In this document: piece after piece, positions 7,394-15,606 of the stretch
Layout: the number at the start of each line of letters is the position of its first letter
How positions within the stretch are numbered: the first letter of the stretch is position 1
DNA from: Oceanobacillus alkalisoli
GTDB lineage: Bacteria > Bacillota > Bacilli > Bacillales > Amphibacillaceae
Length of the DNA stretch: 64,000 bases
Assembly (NCBI RefSeq): GCF_021556485.1
Contig: NZ_JAKGBW010000008.1
Location: forward strand, 62,001 to 126,000
Reading direction: 5' to 3'
Notes under the pieces: model-generated
What the model saw: the letters and a program-made list of their open reading frames with translations, nothing else
What the model was told of the DNA's origin: nothing
The model's database searches: none
Made by a program: the position numbers and the translations under genes

Positions 7394-7403
7394 TATTATA
7401 TAA

Positions 7404-7681
7404 GAGGTTGTTCAAAAAGTTCGGTAAAAATGACACTTCGTGAATGGGAGGTTCTACTAAGTCCGTCCACGTCCTGTGGACAACGTAGAACTCACCACTT
7501 CCTGTGGAAGCTCGTTGGCTCGCTTTTCCGCTTCTCATGTACCTACTAACGTACATTCCGGTGCCGTGAGCTTCGCCGCCTCGAATTTCGACGCACAGGA
7601 TGTGCTAGTGTCGGCGTTGCAACAGGACGTTGCTTATTTAGCCGACCTCGGTCCTTTTTATCCTCCTTTTTGAACACACAC
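7404..7681. repeat. Non-coding repeat-like element F (about 278 bp)
   Basis: A compact element bounded by inverted ends containing GTTCAAAAAG (left, about 7410-7419) and CTTTTTGAAC (right, about 7666-7675). Inside are small hairpins such as GTCCACGTCCTGTGGAC. Base composition is clearly more GC-rich than the flanks. An open frame of 65 codons inside has no ribosome binding site or protein-like pattern. Similar intergenic elements are common in Bacillaceae, but only one copy is present here, so repeat status is inferred. Confidence 0.5.
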
Positions 7682-7748
7682 TATAAGCTTTCCCTAAAAA
7701 TCCTTAAAAATTTTCGCGAAAAAAGATGAAACTCTATGAATTTAGTTG

Positions 7749-7866
7749 TATAATGTCCTATATGAAAAGATAGAAAAAATATGAAGTTCGTAACGTAAGC
7801 TATAACATTGATTCACTGACCTCTAGAGAAAGCTTACACTGACAATGCATCACGAGGCTGAACTTC
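7749..7866 (+). other. Promoter-like box and nested inverted repeats upstream of a small gene
   Basis: TATAAT at 7749-7754 is followed by two nested inverted repeats: GAAGTTC (7783-7789) with GAACTTC (7860-7866), and GTAAGCT (7795-7801) with AGCTTAC (7831-7837). If transcribed, this forms a leader with a closed outer stem about 45 nt before the start of the 51-residue gene. No known riboswitch consensus is recognised. Confidence 0.35.
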
Positions 7867-7910
7867 AAAAATACTAGAATCAATTGCAATGAAAAGGCGG
7901 GAATAGAGTT

Positions 7911-8066
7911 ATGGGTGAGCAAGAACGATACAAGAACATGTTAAGAAAAGTGATCGATGCAACTGAAAATGAAAAAATTCAAACGTCCGAAGAATTAATC
8001 CGCACATTAATAAATGAACTCACAACGAATATTGGTGTGAAATCACAACACACTTTAGTCAAGTAA
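7911..8066 (+). CDS. Small hypothetical protein (51 residues)
   Basis: ATG 7911 begins MGEQERYKNMLRKVIDATEN and ends QHTLVK at 8066. The protein is soluble, charged, probably mostly helical and without membrane segment or Cys. A weak ribosome binding site (AAGGCGGG) lies about 11 nt upstream. A strong bidirectional terminator starts exactly at the stop codon, which supports that this is a real transcription unit. The product is not recognised. Context (a structured leader upstream, yvyE convergent downstream) gives no function. Confidence 0.6.
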   Translation: MGEQERYKNMLRKVIDATENEKIQTSEELIRTLINELTTNIGVKSQHTLVK

Positions 8067-8101
8067 AAAAGCTGCATTCTAATGAAGAATGCAGCTTTTT
8101 T
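8065..8101. terminator. Bidirectional terminator between the small gene and yvyE
   Basis: Perfect 16-bp stem, 8065-8080 with 8086-8101, with A and T runs on both sides, so it can serve the convergent genes in both directions. Confidence 0.9.
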
Positions 8102-8110
8102 TGTGAATAT

Positions 8111-8758
8111 TTAATCGGTCGTGTTTTCTACTTCGATTTCTAGATATTTTTGATCGGTAAGGTGGATAGCAGCCTGGTCGCTCGTTAAATCAACCATCCA
8201 ATCTATGAAATTATCTTTTTCCCCAACTTCAACATAAACGATAAATTCTACATTTTCCAGATAATTAATCGTCTCCAGTATATGGTCAGATTGTCTTAGA
8301 ACGTTTTCCAGTTTACCAAGCATGCCATACTCGACTGTGACGGAAACACCTTGCATCAGAACACGTTTTACAATCCCGGTCGTTTTAATCGCCTGGCTTG
8401 TCGTATTTCCGTACGCACGAATCAGACCTCCTGCACCTAACTTAATCCCGCCAAAGTAACGGGTCACTACTACTGCAGTATCCTTCAGATTTTGCTTTTT
8501 CAATACTTCCAGCATGGGTACTCCGGCAGTCCCACTCGGCTCGCCATCATCATTTGCTTTCTGAATTTCATTATTTTCGCCAATCATATAACATGAACAG
8601 TTATGGGTGGCATCATAATGTTTCTTCTTTATTTCCTGTATGAAGCTTTGGGCTGCTTCTTCTGATTCGACACGCCGGACGTAACCGATAAAACGGGATT
8701 TCTGTATGATTATTTCGTCCTGTCCTTCTTGTTTTACGGTATAATAATGTGATAGCAT
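8111..8758 (-). CDS. yvyE: IMPACT/YigZ family protein YvyE
   Basis: 215-residue protein of the UPF0029/IMPACT family, whose eukaryotic members regulate the kinase Gcn2; the bacterial role is unclear. The N-terminal IMPACT domain contains KSRFIGYVRRV, ATHNCSCYMIG, DDGEPSGTAGVPMLEVL and VVVTRYFGGIKLGAGGLIRAYG, all hallmarks of the family. A ferredoxin-like C-terminal domain (DUF1949) follows. The start at 8758 has AAGGAG at ideal spacing; longer upstream reading has no family match. In B. subtilis yvyE also lies divergent to degS, as here. Confidence 0.93.
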   Translation of the reverse strand: MLSHYYTVKQEGQDEIIIQKSRFIGYVRRVESEEAAQSFIQEIKKKHYDATHNCSCYMIGENNEIQKANDDGEPSGTAGVPMLEVLKKQNLKDTAVVVTRYFGGIKLGAGGLIRAYGNTTSQAIKTTGIVKRVLMQGVSVTVEYGMLGKLENVLRQSDHILETINYLENVEFIVYVEVGEKDNFIDWMVDLTSDQAAIHLTDQKYLEIEVENTTD

Positions 8759-8926
8759 TGAATCACTCCTTACAATCATACTTGGGTCACGAGTATCCCT
8801 GTATGGTGTACTACATAACGGTAGATAATAATAGGTAAAAGGTTCCGAAAACAGGGAACTAGGGAATAGACCCCATGAAAATAGAAATGCATCGCGTATA
8901 TTATAACACATAGGGTGGTGGTAACG

Positions 8927-10066
8927 ATGTCGATCAATATCGGTGAAAAAGCAATTGATCAGGTCATCGATGAAATGATTCGTGTAGTTAAGAGTAGCAA
9001 GAATGAAATTTTCAACATAAGTGAACAAGCTCGTCACGAATATGATACCCTAAAAACAGAACTGGAGGAAACAAAAAGACTTGTAATAACGTACATAGAA
9101 GAGGGGGACCGCTTGGAATTAAACGTGCGGGCCTCGCGTAGACGATTAGCGGAGGTAAGTAAAGATTTCGTACGTTTTACAGAAGAAGATATCCATCAAG
9201 CATATGAAGAAACCCACTGGTTACAAGCTCAGATGACGCTGTACAGGGACAAAGAAGCAGATCTAAGAAAAAAACGCGACGATATCGAGCGCAGACTCCT
9301 TAATCTATATGATACAATTAATAAAGCAGAAGGAATTACAAGCAAAATCTCAGTTGTTGAACAGTATCTTGAACAAGATCTCTACCAGGTTAATGAGATG
9401 ATTGAAACGGCCAAGGAAAAGCAGGCATTTGGTCTGAAAATCATTGAAGCCCAGGAAGAAGAACGTAGAAGATTATCACGTGAGATACATGACGGACCAG
9501 CTCAGATGCTTGCAAATATCCTCCTCCGTTCTGAGATTATTGAGCGGGTATTGAATGAAGGTTCCGCTCAAGCAGCGGTAAATGAGCTTCAAAGTGTACG
9601 AAAAATGATCCGTTCATCACTCTATGAAGTAAGAAAAATAATTTATGATCTACGGCCGATGGCACTTGATGATTTAGGACTAATTCCAACAATCCGGAAA
9701 TATATTGCAAATCTCATTGATTTTCATCAAATCGATATTGACTTTGTCTTGATTGGGGAAGAAAAGCGGTTAAATGATAAATATGAGGTGGCTTTATTCC
9801 GGTTAATGCAAGAATCGGTTCAAAATGCAATTAAACATGCCAAGCCGACACTTATTCAAGTGAAATTACAAATTCAGAAAAAAAGTATCATCATGATTAT
9901 TAAAGATAATGGAAAAGGATTCGATATAAATATAAAAAAAGAGAATTCTTTTGGTCTTATCGGCATGAAGGAAAGAGTGGAGATGTTGAGCGGTGAAATT
10001 GACATCAGTTCAGAACCAAATGCAGGCACGACGGTCATCATTCGCGTTCCTGATGCAGCTGAATAA
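8927..10066 (+). CDS. degS: Two-component sensor histidine kinase DegS
   Basis: Cytoplasmic sensor kinase for DegU, controlling exoenzymes, competence, motility and biofilm in B. subtilis. The 379-residue protein has the DegS sensor domain with long coiled coil (about 1-170) and a HisKA_3 dimerisation region with phosphorylated His188 in SREIHDGPAQ. The HATPase_c domain has the N box LMQESVQNAIKHA (from about residue 296), DNGKGFD and GLIGMKERV. There is no membrane segment, as in DegS. ATG 8927 follows GGGTGGTGG. It is 65 bp upstream of degU in one operon. Confidence 0.97.
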   Translation: MSINIGEKAIDQVIDEMIRVVKSSKNEIFNISEQARHEYDTLKTELEETKRLVITYIEEGDRLELNVRASRRRLAEVSKDFVRFTEEDIHQAYEETHWLQAQMTLYRDKEADLRKKRDDIERRLLNLYDTINKAEGITSKISVVEQYLEQDLYQVNEMIETAKEKQAFGLKIIEAQEEERRRLSREIHDGPAQMLANILLRSEIIERVLNEGSAQAAVNELQSVRKMIRSSLYEVRKIIYDLRPMALDDLGLIPTIRKYIANLIDFHQIDIDFVLIGEEKRLNDKYEVALFRLMQESVQNAIKHAKPTLIQVKLQIQKKSIIMIIKDNGKGFDINIKKENSFGLIGMKERVEMLSGEIDISSEPNAGTTVIIRVPDAAE

Positions 10067-10131
10067 GACAACCGAACTTTACACAAATAGAAACAAATCG
10101 ATAATTAAATGATTTTTGGGAGGAAGTCCAG

Positions 10132-10827
10132 ATGACAAATGACAAAGTAATTAAAATTGTACTAATCGATGACCATAAGTTATTTCGCGAAGGTGTGAAG
10201 CGGATTCTAGATTTTGAATCATCCTTTGAAGTCGTTGCCGAGGGCGATGACGGGACTGAAGCAGCAAAGCTTGTTAAGGAAAATAATCCAGATGTTGTCT
10301 TGATGGACATCAACATGCCCAATATTAATGGAATTGAAGCTACAGGCGATTTAGTTCGCTACTTCCCGGAAACGAAAGTCATCATCTTATCGATCCATGA
10401 TAATGAAGCTTATGTTACCCATGCTTTAAAAACTGGTGCCGCGGGGTATCTTTTAAAGGAAATGGATTCCGATTCTTTAATCGAAGCAATCCGTGTCGTC
10501 AGTGAAGGCGGATCTTACCTCCACCCTAAAGTTACCCATAATCTAGTGAAAGAGTACCGCCGTCTTGCTACGGAAAGCGTTGCATCAGATGCAGGTGAAA
10601 GGGTCGTTGAGTATCATAAACCACTCCATTTGCTTACGAAGCGTGAATGTCAGGTGCTCCAGCTGCTTGCAGACGGTAAAAGCAACCGCGCAGTAGCAGA
10701 AACCTTGTATATAAGTGAGAAGACAGTAAAGAACCATGTGAGTAATATTTTACAAAAAATGAATGTTAACGACCGAACCCAAGCCGTCGTAACCGCGATT
10801 AAAAAAGGTTGGGTAGAAGTATTGTAA
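10132..10827 (+). CDS. degU: Response regulator DegU
   Basis: NarL/LuxR-type response regulator of 231 residues. The receiver domain has the acidic pair DD at 13-14, phosphorylated Asp59 in [10 protein letters not shown], and the conserved Ser/Lys in SIHD and LLKEMD. The C-terminal LuxR helix-turn-helix covers about 165-225 ([20 protein letters not shown], then [20 protein letters not shown]). Similarity to B. subtilis DegU by eye is very high in both domains. A GGGAGGAAG site precedes ATG 10132. Known targets in Bacillus include flagellar genes and secreted proteases, both represented in this window. A terminator follows. Confidence 0.98.
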   Translation: MTNDKVIKIVLIDDHKLFREGVKRILDFESSFEVVAEGDDGTEAAKLVKENNPDVVLMDINMPNINGIEATGDLVRYFPETKVIILSIHDNEAYVTHALKTGAAGYLLKEMDSDSLIEAIRVVSEGGSYLHPKVTHNLVKEYRRLATESVASDAGERVVEYHKPLHLLTKRECQVLQLLADGKSNRAVAETLYISEKTVKNHVSNILQKMNVNDRTQAVVTAIKKGWVEVL

Positions 10828-10831
10828 GCTT

Positions 10832-10863
10832 AAAGAGCCCCAGGTAAAACGGGGGCTCTTTGT
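10832..10863 (+). terminator. degSU terminator
   Basis: Ten-base stem 10832-10841 with 10852-10861 followed by a short T-rich tail. The next 215 bp hold no gene. Confidence 0.8.
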
Positions 10864-11079
10864 TTGGTTAAACAATAGTTGATGAATAATGAATTTTTTC
10901 CGGTTTTCATGTAGAATATAGGTCATACATACGGGAATATAGTAAATAAGCTTTTTTTAAAATGAACAGAATCTGTAATTGCTTTCGGTTATTTTTTAGA
11001 TGGAGTTATAGAAGAGGGAATAGCCACCCGCTTCAGATTGCAGAAATTGAATAATAAATGGAATAAGGAGAAGGTTACG

Positions 11080-11922
11080 ATGAAAATTGCTGTCATGACG
11101 GATAGTACAGCTTATATACCGGAAAAAATCCGTGAAGAGCTAAACATTCATATGGTGCCATTAAGCGTCGTGTTTGATGATACATCATACCGTGAGGAAA
11201 TTGATATTACAACCGAAGAATTTTATGAGAAATTGAAGAATTATAAAGAACTGCCAACTACATCCCAGCCATCTATTGGGTACGCCACAGAGAAACTAGA
11301 GCAACTTGCCGAAGATTTCGATGCAGTAATTTCCGTCCATTTATCCAGTGGGATCAGTGGGACATTTCAAACTGTTTTAAGTGCAGGTGAGATGGTGGAA
11401 GGTATAGATGTATATGCTTATGATTCAGAAGCGAGTTGCTTTGTCCAAGCCTTCTATGTCTATGAAGCTGTGAAGCTTAGTAAGGAAAATAAAACACCCG
11501 AAGAAATTATTGCACGCCTGGATGAGATGAAGCAATCGATGCGTGCATATTTTATGGTGGATGATTTAACGAATTTAACTCGGGGTGGAAGACTATCAAA
11601 CGCCCAGGCAATCATTGGAAGCTTACTGCAAGTAAAACCGGTGCTCCATTTTGTCGATAAACTAATCGTTCCATTTGAAAAAATCCGCACACGGAAAAAA
11701 GCAATTAACCGCATTATTGGAATGCTTGAAAGTGAAGCAGAAAAAGGGAAGGATTTGAAGGTTTGCTTCATCCATGCGAATGACGAAGAATCTGCACGAG
11801 CCCTGGAAAGAGATTTCAATCAAAAGTTTCCAAATATCGAAACTTCCATCTCCTATTTCGGACCGGTTATCGGCACCCACCTCGGCGAAAAAGCCGTTGG
11901 AGTTGGCTGGTACGAGAAATAA
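11080..11922 (+). CDS. degV: DegV family fatty-acid-binding protein
   Basis: 280-residue cytosolic protein. DegV/FakB proteins hold a fatty acid for phosphorylation by a FakA-type kinase. Signatures are AVMTDSTAYIP at the N-terminus, TTSQPSIGYATE, VHLSSGISGTFQT (acyl-phosphate contact region), and FMVDDLTNLTRGGRLSNAQA. The ATG at 11080 has AAGGAGAAGG upstream. Position after degSU is the B. subtilis order. No fak kinase gene is in the window. An own terminator follows. Confidence 0.93.
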   Translation: MKIAVMTDSTAYIPEKIREELNIHMVPLSVVFDDTSYREEIDITTEEFYEKLKNYKELPTTSQPSIGYATEKLEQLAEDFDAVISVHLSSGISGTFQTVLSAGEMVEGIDVYAYDSEASCFVQAFYVYEAVKLSKENKTPEEIIARLDEMKQSMRAYFMVDDLTNLTRGGRLSNAQAIIGSLLQVKPVLHFVDKLIVPFEKIRTRKKAINRIIGMLESEAEKGKDLKVCFIHANDEESARALERDFNQKFPNIETSISYFGPVIGTHLGEKAVGVGWYEK

Positions 11923-11935
11923 GCAACTTGTCATG

Positions 11936-11972
11936 AAACAGTCTATTATCTTTAGGGATTAGGCTGTTTTTT
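11936..11972 (+). terminator. degV terminator
   Basis: Imperfect stem 11936-11945 with 11960-11969, followed by a T run. Confidence 0.65.
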
Positions 11973-12035
11973 GTTGTTTTTTAAAAAGAGATATTATATA
12001 CTGAAATTTAATATTATTTAGAAAGGAAGATTCTT

Positions 12036-13445
12036 TTGATTCAAGAAAAATTAAAACGTGATCTCGCCGAATTAGCCTCTACTTTAGATGGTAAACTGCT
12101 CCGACTTGAAGAACTCCCTATTGATCGCAAGCTGACTCGCTTCCTCCTCTCTCGAAATCTTCTAAAAACAAAGCCCGCTCTTACCAAATCATTTCTTCGT
12201 ACCCGGTGTATGCGTTGTGGCAATGAGACTCCCCGGAAATTCGCTGAGATTCCCTGTCAAAAATGTAATAAAGCCCATTTTTATTGCAGAAACTGTATGG
12301 ATATGGGAAGGCTGATGGAATGTGATGTCTTATATTATTGGAATGGCCCGTCAGCAGTTTGGTCAAAACAAAAAAATCCTTGCTCGTGGGAAGGAACACT
12401 AACCCGAGCCCAGGAAAAAGCAGCGCTAAGAATAAAAGAAGCAATTACAAATAGAGAGAAAGAAATCCTGACTTGGGCAGTTTGCGGAGCAGGAAAAACA
12501 GAAATGCTTTTCCCTGGAATCTCCAAAGCTCTTGAAGAGGGAATGCGCATTTGTTTGGCTACTCCCAGGGCAGACGTGGTGCGGGAACTAAAGCCCCGGC
12601 TGGAAAAAGCGTTCCGGCATATTCCAATCCAAGCATTGTACGGCGGCAGTAAAGATAAGCATAAACAAGCACAGCTTATCATCGCGACAACACATCAACT
12701 TCTCCGATATGAAAAAGCTTTTGACGTCATGATAATCGATGAAGTCGATGCTTTTCCTTTTCATGCTGATCCAGCATTGCCCTTTGCCCAGAAACGATCT
12801 GCCAAACGAAATTGTACAACAATTTACCTAACTGCGACTCCTAGAGAAGACTTGAAAGCTGAGATCCGCCGTGGTAAATTAACACATGTTTTTGTACCTG
12901 TTCGCTATCACGGTCATCCCCTGCCCGTTCCTAAATTAAAAATGTGGCATTCCCTAAACAAAGAACTCCCGAAATTGCAATCTTCTAATCCGCTCCTTTA
13001 CTGGCTTCTTAACCGACAAAATCCCAAAAGGCAGCTCCTAGTCTTCGTTCCGACAGTAGAACGGGCTGGTCAATTAAAAACTCCATTAACGAATTTAATG
13101 CTCAAGCACAAGCTGATTCATCATCCTAATCAACTCGGTTCCGTCCATGCCTCAGACCCTGACAGGGAAAGGAAAGTCGTGTCTTTTCGCGAAAAAACAT
13201 TAAAAGTTATCTTAACGACGACAATCCTTGAACGGGGAGTAACTTTTCCGTCTGTTGATGTTGCAATCCTCGATGCTGGACATGATGTGTTTGATGAAGC
13301 AGCTCTCGTTCAAATTGCTGGCCGGGCAGGAAGAAATTCGAATGATCCGACAGGGGAAGTCCTATTTTTTCATGACGGAAAAACAGAGGCGATGCTTGCT
13401 GCAATTTATGCAATCAAGCAAATGAATAAGCGGGGAGGCTTTTAA
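12036..13445 (+). CDS. comFA: Late competence DNA helicase/translocase ComFA
   Basis: Superfamily 2 ATP-dependent helicase-like protein that helps drive single-stranded DNA import during transformation. The 469 residues show an N-terminal zinc finger with four CxxC pairs or parts (CMRCGNE, CQKCNKAHFYCRNC), and Walker A AVCGAGKTE at about 148-156. The DEVD box (IIDEVD) is near 236, followed by TATPRED, the C-terminal helicase domain with TTILERGVTFP, and the arginine motif QIAGRAGRN. TTG 12036 is selected from GAAAGGAAG at 6-7 nt. One base separates its stop from comFC. No comFB lies between, unlike B. subtilis. Confidence 0.95.
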   Translation: MIQEKLKRDLAELASTLDGKLLRLEELPIDRKLTRFLLSRNLLKTKPALTKSFLRTRCMRCGNETPRKFAEIPCQKCNKAHFYCRNCMDMGRLMECDVLYYWNGPSAVWSKQKNPCSWEGTLTRAQEKAALRIKEAITNREKEILTWAVCGAGKTEMLFPGISKALEEGMRICLATPRADVVRELKPRLEKAFRHIPIQALYGGSKDKHKQAQLIIATTHQLLRYEKAFDVMIIDEVDAFPFHADPALPFAQKRSAKRNCTTIYLTATPREDLKAEIRRGKLTHVFVPVRYHGHPLPVPKLKMWHSLNKELPKLQSSNPLLYWLLNRQNPKRQLLVFVPTVERAGQLKTPLTNLMLKHKLIHHPNQLGSVHASDPDRERKVVSFREKTLKVILTTTILERGVTFPSVDVAILDAGHDVFDEAALVQIAGRAGRNSNDPTGEVLFFHDGKTEAMLAAIYAIKQMNKRGGF

Positions 13446-13446
13446 T

Positions 13447-14133
13447 ATGAATTGTTTATGGTGTGAGGAGGAACGTAGCAGACATATCGGTTGGAAAAAT
13501 TTCTTAAACTTAATGAACCCTTATGAACTATGTGATTCCTGTGTTTCCAATCTGATTTTTCTTTATGAAACCCCAAGCCGTTGTACAAAATGCAGCAGAG
13601 AGTCAGAAGAGAAGATTTGTTTTGATTGCATCCGCTGGGAGAAACAGATGCAAGATGATCCGTTACTATTTAATTATTCTATCTTTCCATACAACCTATT
13701 CATGCAGGAAATCATTGCAAAATGGAAGTATCGTGGTGATTACGTTTTGGGGGAATTATTCCGCCCGTATATACGGGCAGCTTTCAGTAAGAAGTTCGGA
13801 AAGAAAAAGAAGGAATTAATTGCCGTTCCGATTCCTTTAAGTGAAAAGAGAATGGATGAGCGGGGATTTAATCAAGCGGAAATGCTTGCTCATTTTTTGC
13901 CGCTCGAAACAAAGACAGCTTTTATCCGAATAGACAGTGAAAAGCAGTCGAAGAGAAACCGAAGAGAACGAATCACGGCAAAAAATCCATTTTCTCTTAT
14001 CGAAAAGATTAACACTCCCGTTCTATTAGTCGATGATATATATACAACCGGAACAACATTACGGCATGCTGCTGGGCGATTAAAGGAACATGGCTGCCCA
14101 AGTGTTTATGCCTTAACACTAATTCGCGGGTAG
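13447..14133 (+). CDS. comFC: Competence protein ComFC (phosphoribosyltransferase-like)
   Basis: 228-residue protein required for transformation. The N-terminal double zinc ribbon uses CLWCEEE, CDSCVSN, CTKCSRE and CFDC. The C-terminal half is a type I phosphoribosyltransferase domain with the PRPP motif VLLVDDIYTTGTTL at about 191-204 and the RGFNQAEMLA motif. GGGGAGG lies inside the end of comFA, and the genes are separated by one base, so translation is probably coupled. Confidence 0.95.
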   Translation: MNCLWCEEERSRHIGWKNFLNLMNPYELCDSCVSNLIFLYETPSRCTKCSRESEEKICFDCIRWEKQMQDDPLLFNYSIFPYNLFMQEIIAKWKYRGDYVLGELFRPYIRAAFSKKFGKKKKELIAVPIPLSEKRMDERGFNQAEMLAHFLPLETKTAFIRIDSEKQSKRNRRERITAKNPFSLIEKINTPVLLVDDIYTTGTTLRHAAGRLKEHGCPSVYALTLIRG

Positions 14134-14180
14134 AAATTTTGTTATAATAAAAGAAGAATAAAGGAAGAGGAGAATTTTCC

Positions 14181-14594
14181 ATGGGAGAATTAGCAAACTG
14201 TTCCCACTGTGGTACAGTATATGTAAAAACGATTCGTGATATTTGTCAGGATTGTTTTAAAAAAGAGGAAGAAGCATTCCAAACAGTTTCTCAATTTCTT
14301 CGTGAAAAGAAGAATAGGGAAGCAACGATTCTAGAAATTGTGGAAGAAACGGGCGTAGAAGAAGAATTGATTATTAAATTTGTGAAAGAAAGACGGTTGC
14401 AGCCAACAGATTTCCCCAACCTTGCTTATCCTTGTGAGAGGTGTGGTAATGGTATAACGGCTGGTAAGCTTTGTGAGAATTGCCAAAAGGAGTTGAAGAA
14501 TGATTTGGCTGTACTGGAAGAAGAGGAACGAATGAAACAGGAAAGAGAAGAAAGAGAACGAGAGAACATTTATTTTTCCTTTAATCAAGATTAG
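14181..14594 (+). CDS. yvyF: Flagellar operon protein YvyF
   Basis: 137-residue cytosolic protein of the flagellar-region family named TIGR03826 (YvyF). It has an N-terminal zinc ribbon (CSHCGTVYVK, CQDC), a central helical region resembling a winged helix (ATILEIVEETGVEEELI), a second CxxC pair (CERCGNG, CENC) and a charged C-terminal helix. It lies between comFC and flgM as in B. subtilis. Its biochemical role is not established. The GGAAGAGGAGAA region upstream of ATG 14181 serves as ribosome binding site. Confidence 0.88.
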   Translation: MGELANCSHCGTVYVKTIRDICQDCFKKEEEAFQTVSQFLREKKNREATILEIVEETGVEEELIIKFVKERRLQPTDFPNLAYPCERCGNGITAGKLCENCQKELKNDLAVLEEEERMKQEREERERENIYFSFNQD

Positions 14595-14660
14595 AAAACT
14601 TGGTTGTCACCAAGCTTGTGGGTGACAACCTTAGTTGCACTTATGCAGTAAGAAAGGAAT
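14594..14660 (-). repeat. Small hairpin repeat E, copy 1
   Basis: Contains the perfect stem GGTTGTCACC (14602-14611) and GGTGACAACC (14621-14630), followed by CTTAGTTGCACTTATGCAGT. It is the reverse complement of the element at 32637-32702: both share TTTCTTACTGCATAAGTGC and the GGTTGTCA/TGACAACC stem. It follows yvyF immediately and may act as a terminator-like hairpin. Confidence 0.75.
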
Positions 14661-14712
14661 TATACTTTGTGACTGCTAAAAAGTAAATAATCCTTCATAA
14701 TTTTAATGATAT

Positions 14713-14720
14713 GCCGATAT
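14713..14720 (+). promoter_or_regulatory. SigD-type -10 element upstream of flgM
   Basis: GCCGATAT is the exact consensus -10 of the flagellar sigma factor SigD, 69 bp before flgM. A good TAAA -35 at the usual 14-16 bp is not evident. In B. subtilis flgM is SigD-dependent. Confidence 0.65.
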
Positions 14721-14788
14721 TAAGTATAGGATTAGTTAAAAACGACTGTTCGTTATAGATAGATGAATAGATGGGAGGAGGCATAGGA

Positions 14789-15049
14789 ATGAAAATCAAT
14801 CGATTCAATCAACTGAATTTCAATCCTTATAAACAGCAGCTCCAAAAACAGACAGAAATGAAAAAGGCTGCAAAGCGTTCGGATGAACTGCAAATTTCCA
14901 AAGAAGCTCTAAAACTTCAAGAAAAAGATCAGCCGAACAATAAGCGCGCGGAGAAGGTTCAGGAGATTAAGAAACAGATAGAAAATGGAGAATACAAAAT
15001 GAATCATGAAGTTACCGCACAAAAAATGCTCGATTTTTGGACGAAGTAA
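14789..15049 (+). CDS. flgM: Anti-sigma-D factor FlgM
   Basis: 86-residue anti-sigma factor that holds SigD inactive until the hook-basal body is complete. Recognised from the N-terminal MKINRFNQLNFNPYK, the central SDELQISKEAL pattern and the C-terminal sigma-binding helices (RAEKVQEIKKQIENGEYKMN). ATG 14789 follows GGGAGGAGG at 7-8 nt. First gene of flgM-flgN-flgK-flgL, with a SigD -10 upstream that would provide feedback. Confidence 0.93.
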   Translation: MKINRFNQLNFNPYKQQLQKQTEMKKAAKRSDELQISKEALKLQEKDQPNNKRAEKVQEIKKQIENGEYKMNHEVTAQKMLDFWTK

Positions 15050-15093
15050 GTTTAACTGGGAGTAACCCCATTCAAAGGAGGACCATGTAGTCC

Positions 15094-15582
15094 ATGAATG
15101 AATTGAGACTAGCATTAACGGAATTAACAAATTTGCATCGGGAGCTTTTAGATATATCCGTAGAAAAAACGGAATGGATTAAAGCTGGAAATATCGATAA
15201 CCTGCAACAAACCCTAGTCAATGAACGACAGCTTGTACGAAAGATTGAAAAGGTGGAGAAAATCCGTACTCGACTTGTAAATAACTGGGTTGAAGCAGAA
15301 GGGATGACCGAACCAAACCCGACAATTACGTTCATATTGGAACAAATGATAAATGAAACGGACAAACGTGAGCTGGAAGAAGTAGCGATTGGACTAACGA
15401 AAGTTATTACGGAACTGAAAGCCCAAGAAAAACTGAATCTCGCGCTAATTAATCAATCCATGCAATTTGTGCATATGTCGCTTGATTTAATGAGTCCGTC
15501 CCTTAAAAATATGAATTACTCGAATACGGATAAGCCAAGTACGGAACAGCCAAATCGATCCATATTCGACTCAAAGGCATAA
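15094..15582 (+). CDS. flgN: Flagellar chaperone FlgN
   Basis: 162-residue, all-helical export chaperone for the hook-filament junction proteins FlgK and FlgL, encoded just downstream. The FlgN pattern (LRLALTELTNLHRELLDISVEKTEWIK-type first helix, LVNERQLVRKIEKVEK) is visible. AAAGGAGGA lies 11 nt before ATG 15094; an ATG three codons earlier is followed at once by a stop in another frame and is not used. Confidence 0.93.
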   Translation: MNELRLALTELTNLHRELLDISVEKTEWIKAGNIDNLQQTLVNERQLVRKIEKVEKIRTRLVNNWVEAEGMTEPNPTITFILEQMINETDKRELEEVAIGLTKVITELKAQEKLNLALINQSMQFVHMSLDLMSPSLKNMNYSNTDKPSTEQPNRSIFDSKA

Positions 15583-15606
15583 TTTAAATTAAAGGAGTAA
15601 CAGCAA

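Noticed and set aside
7476-7673. 65-codon open frame inside repeat element F
   Set aside because: No ribosome binding site, low-complexity translation, and it lies wholly within a hairpin-rich non-coding element.
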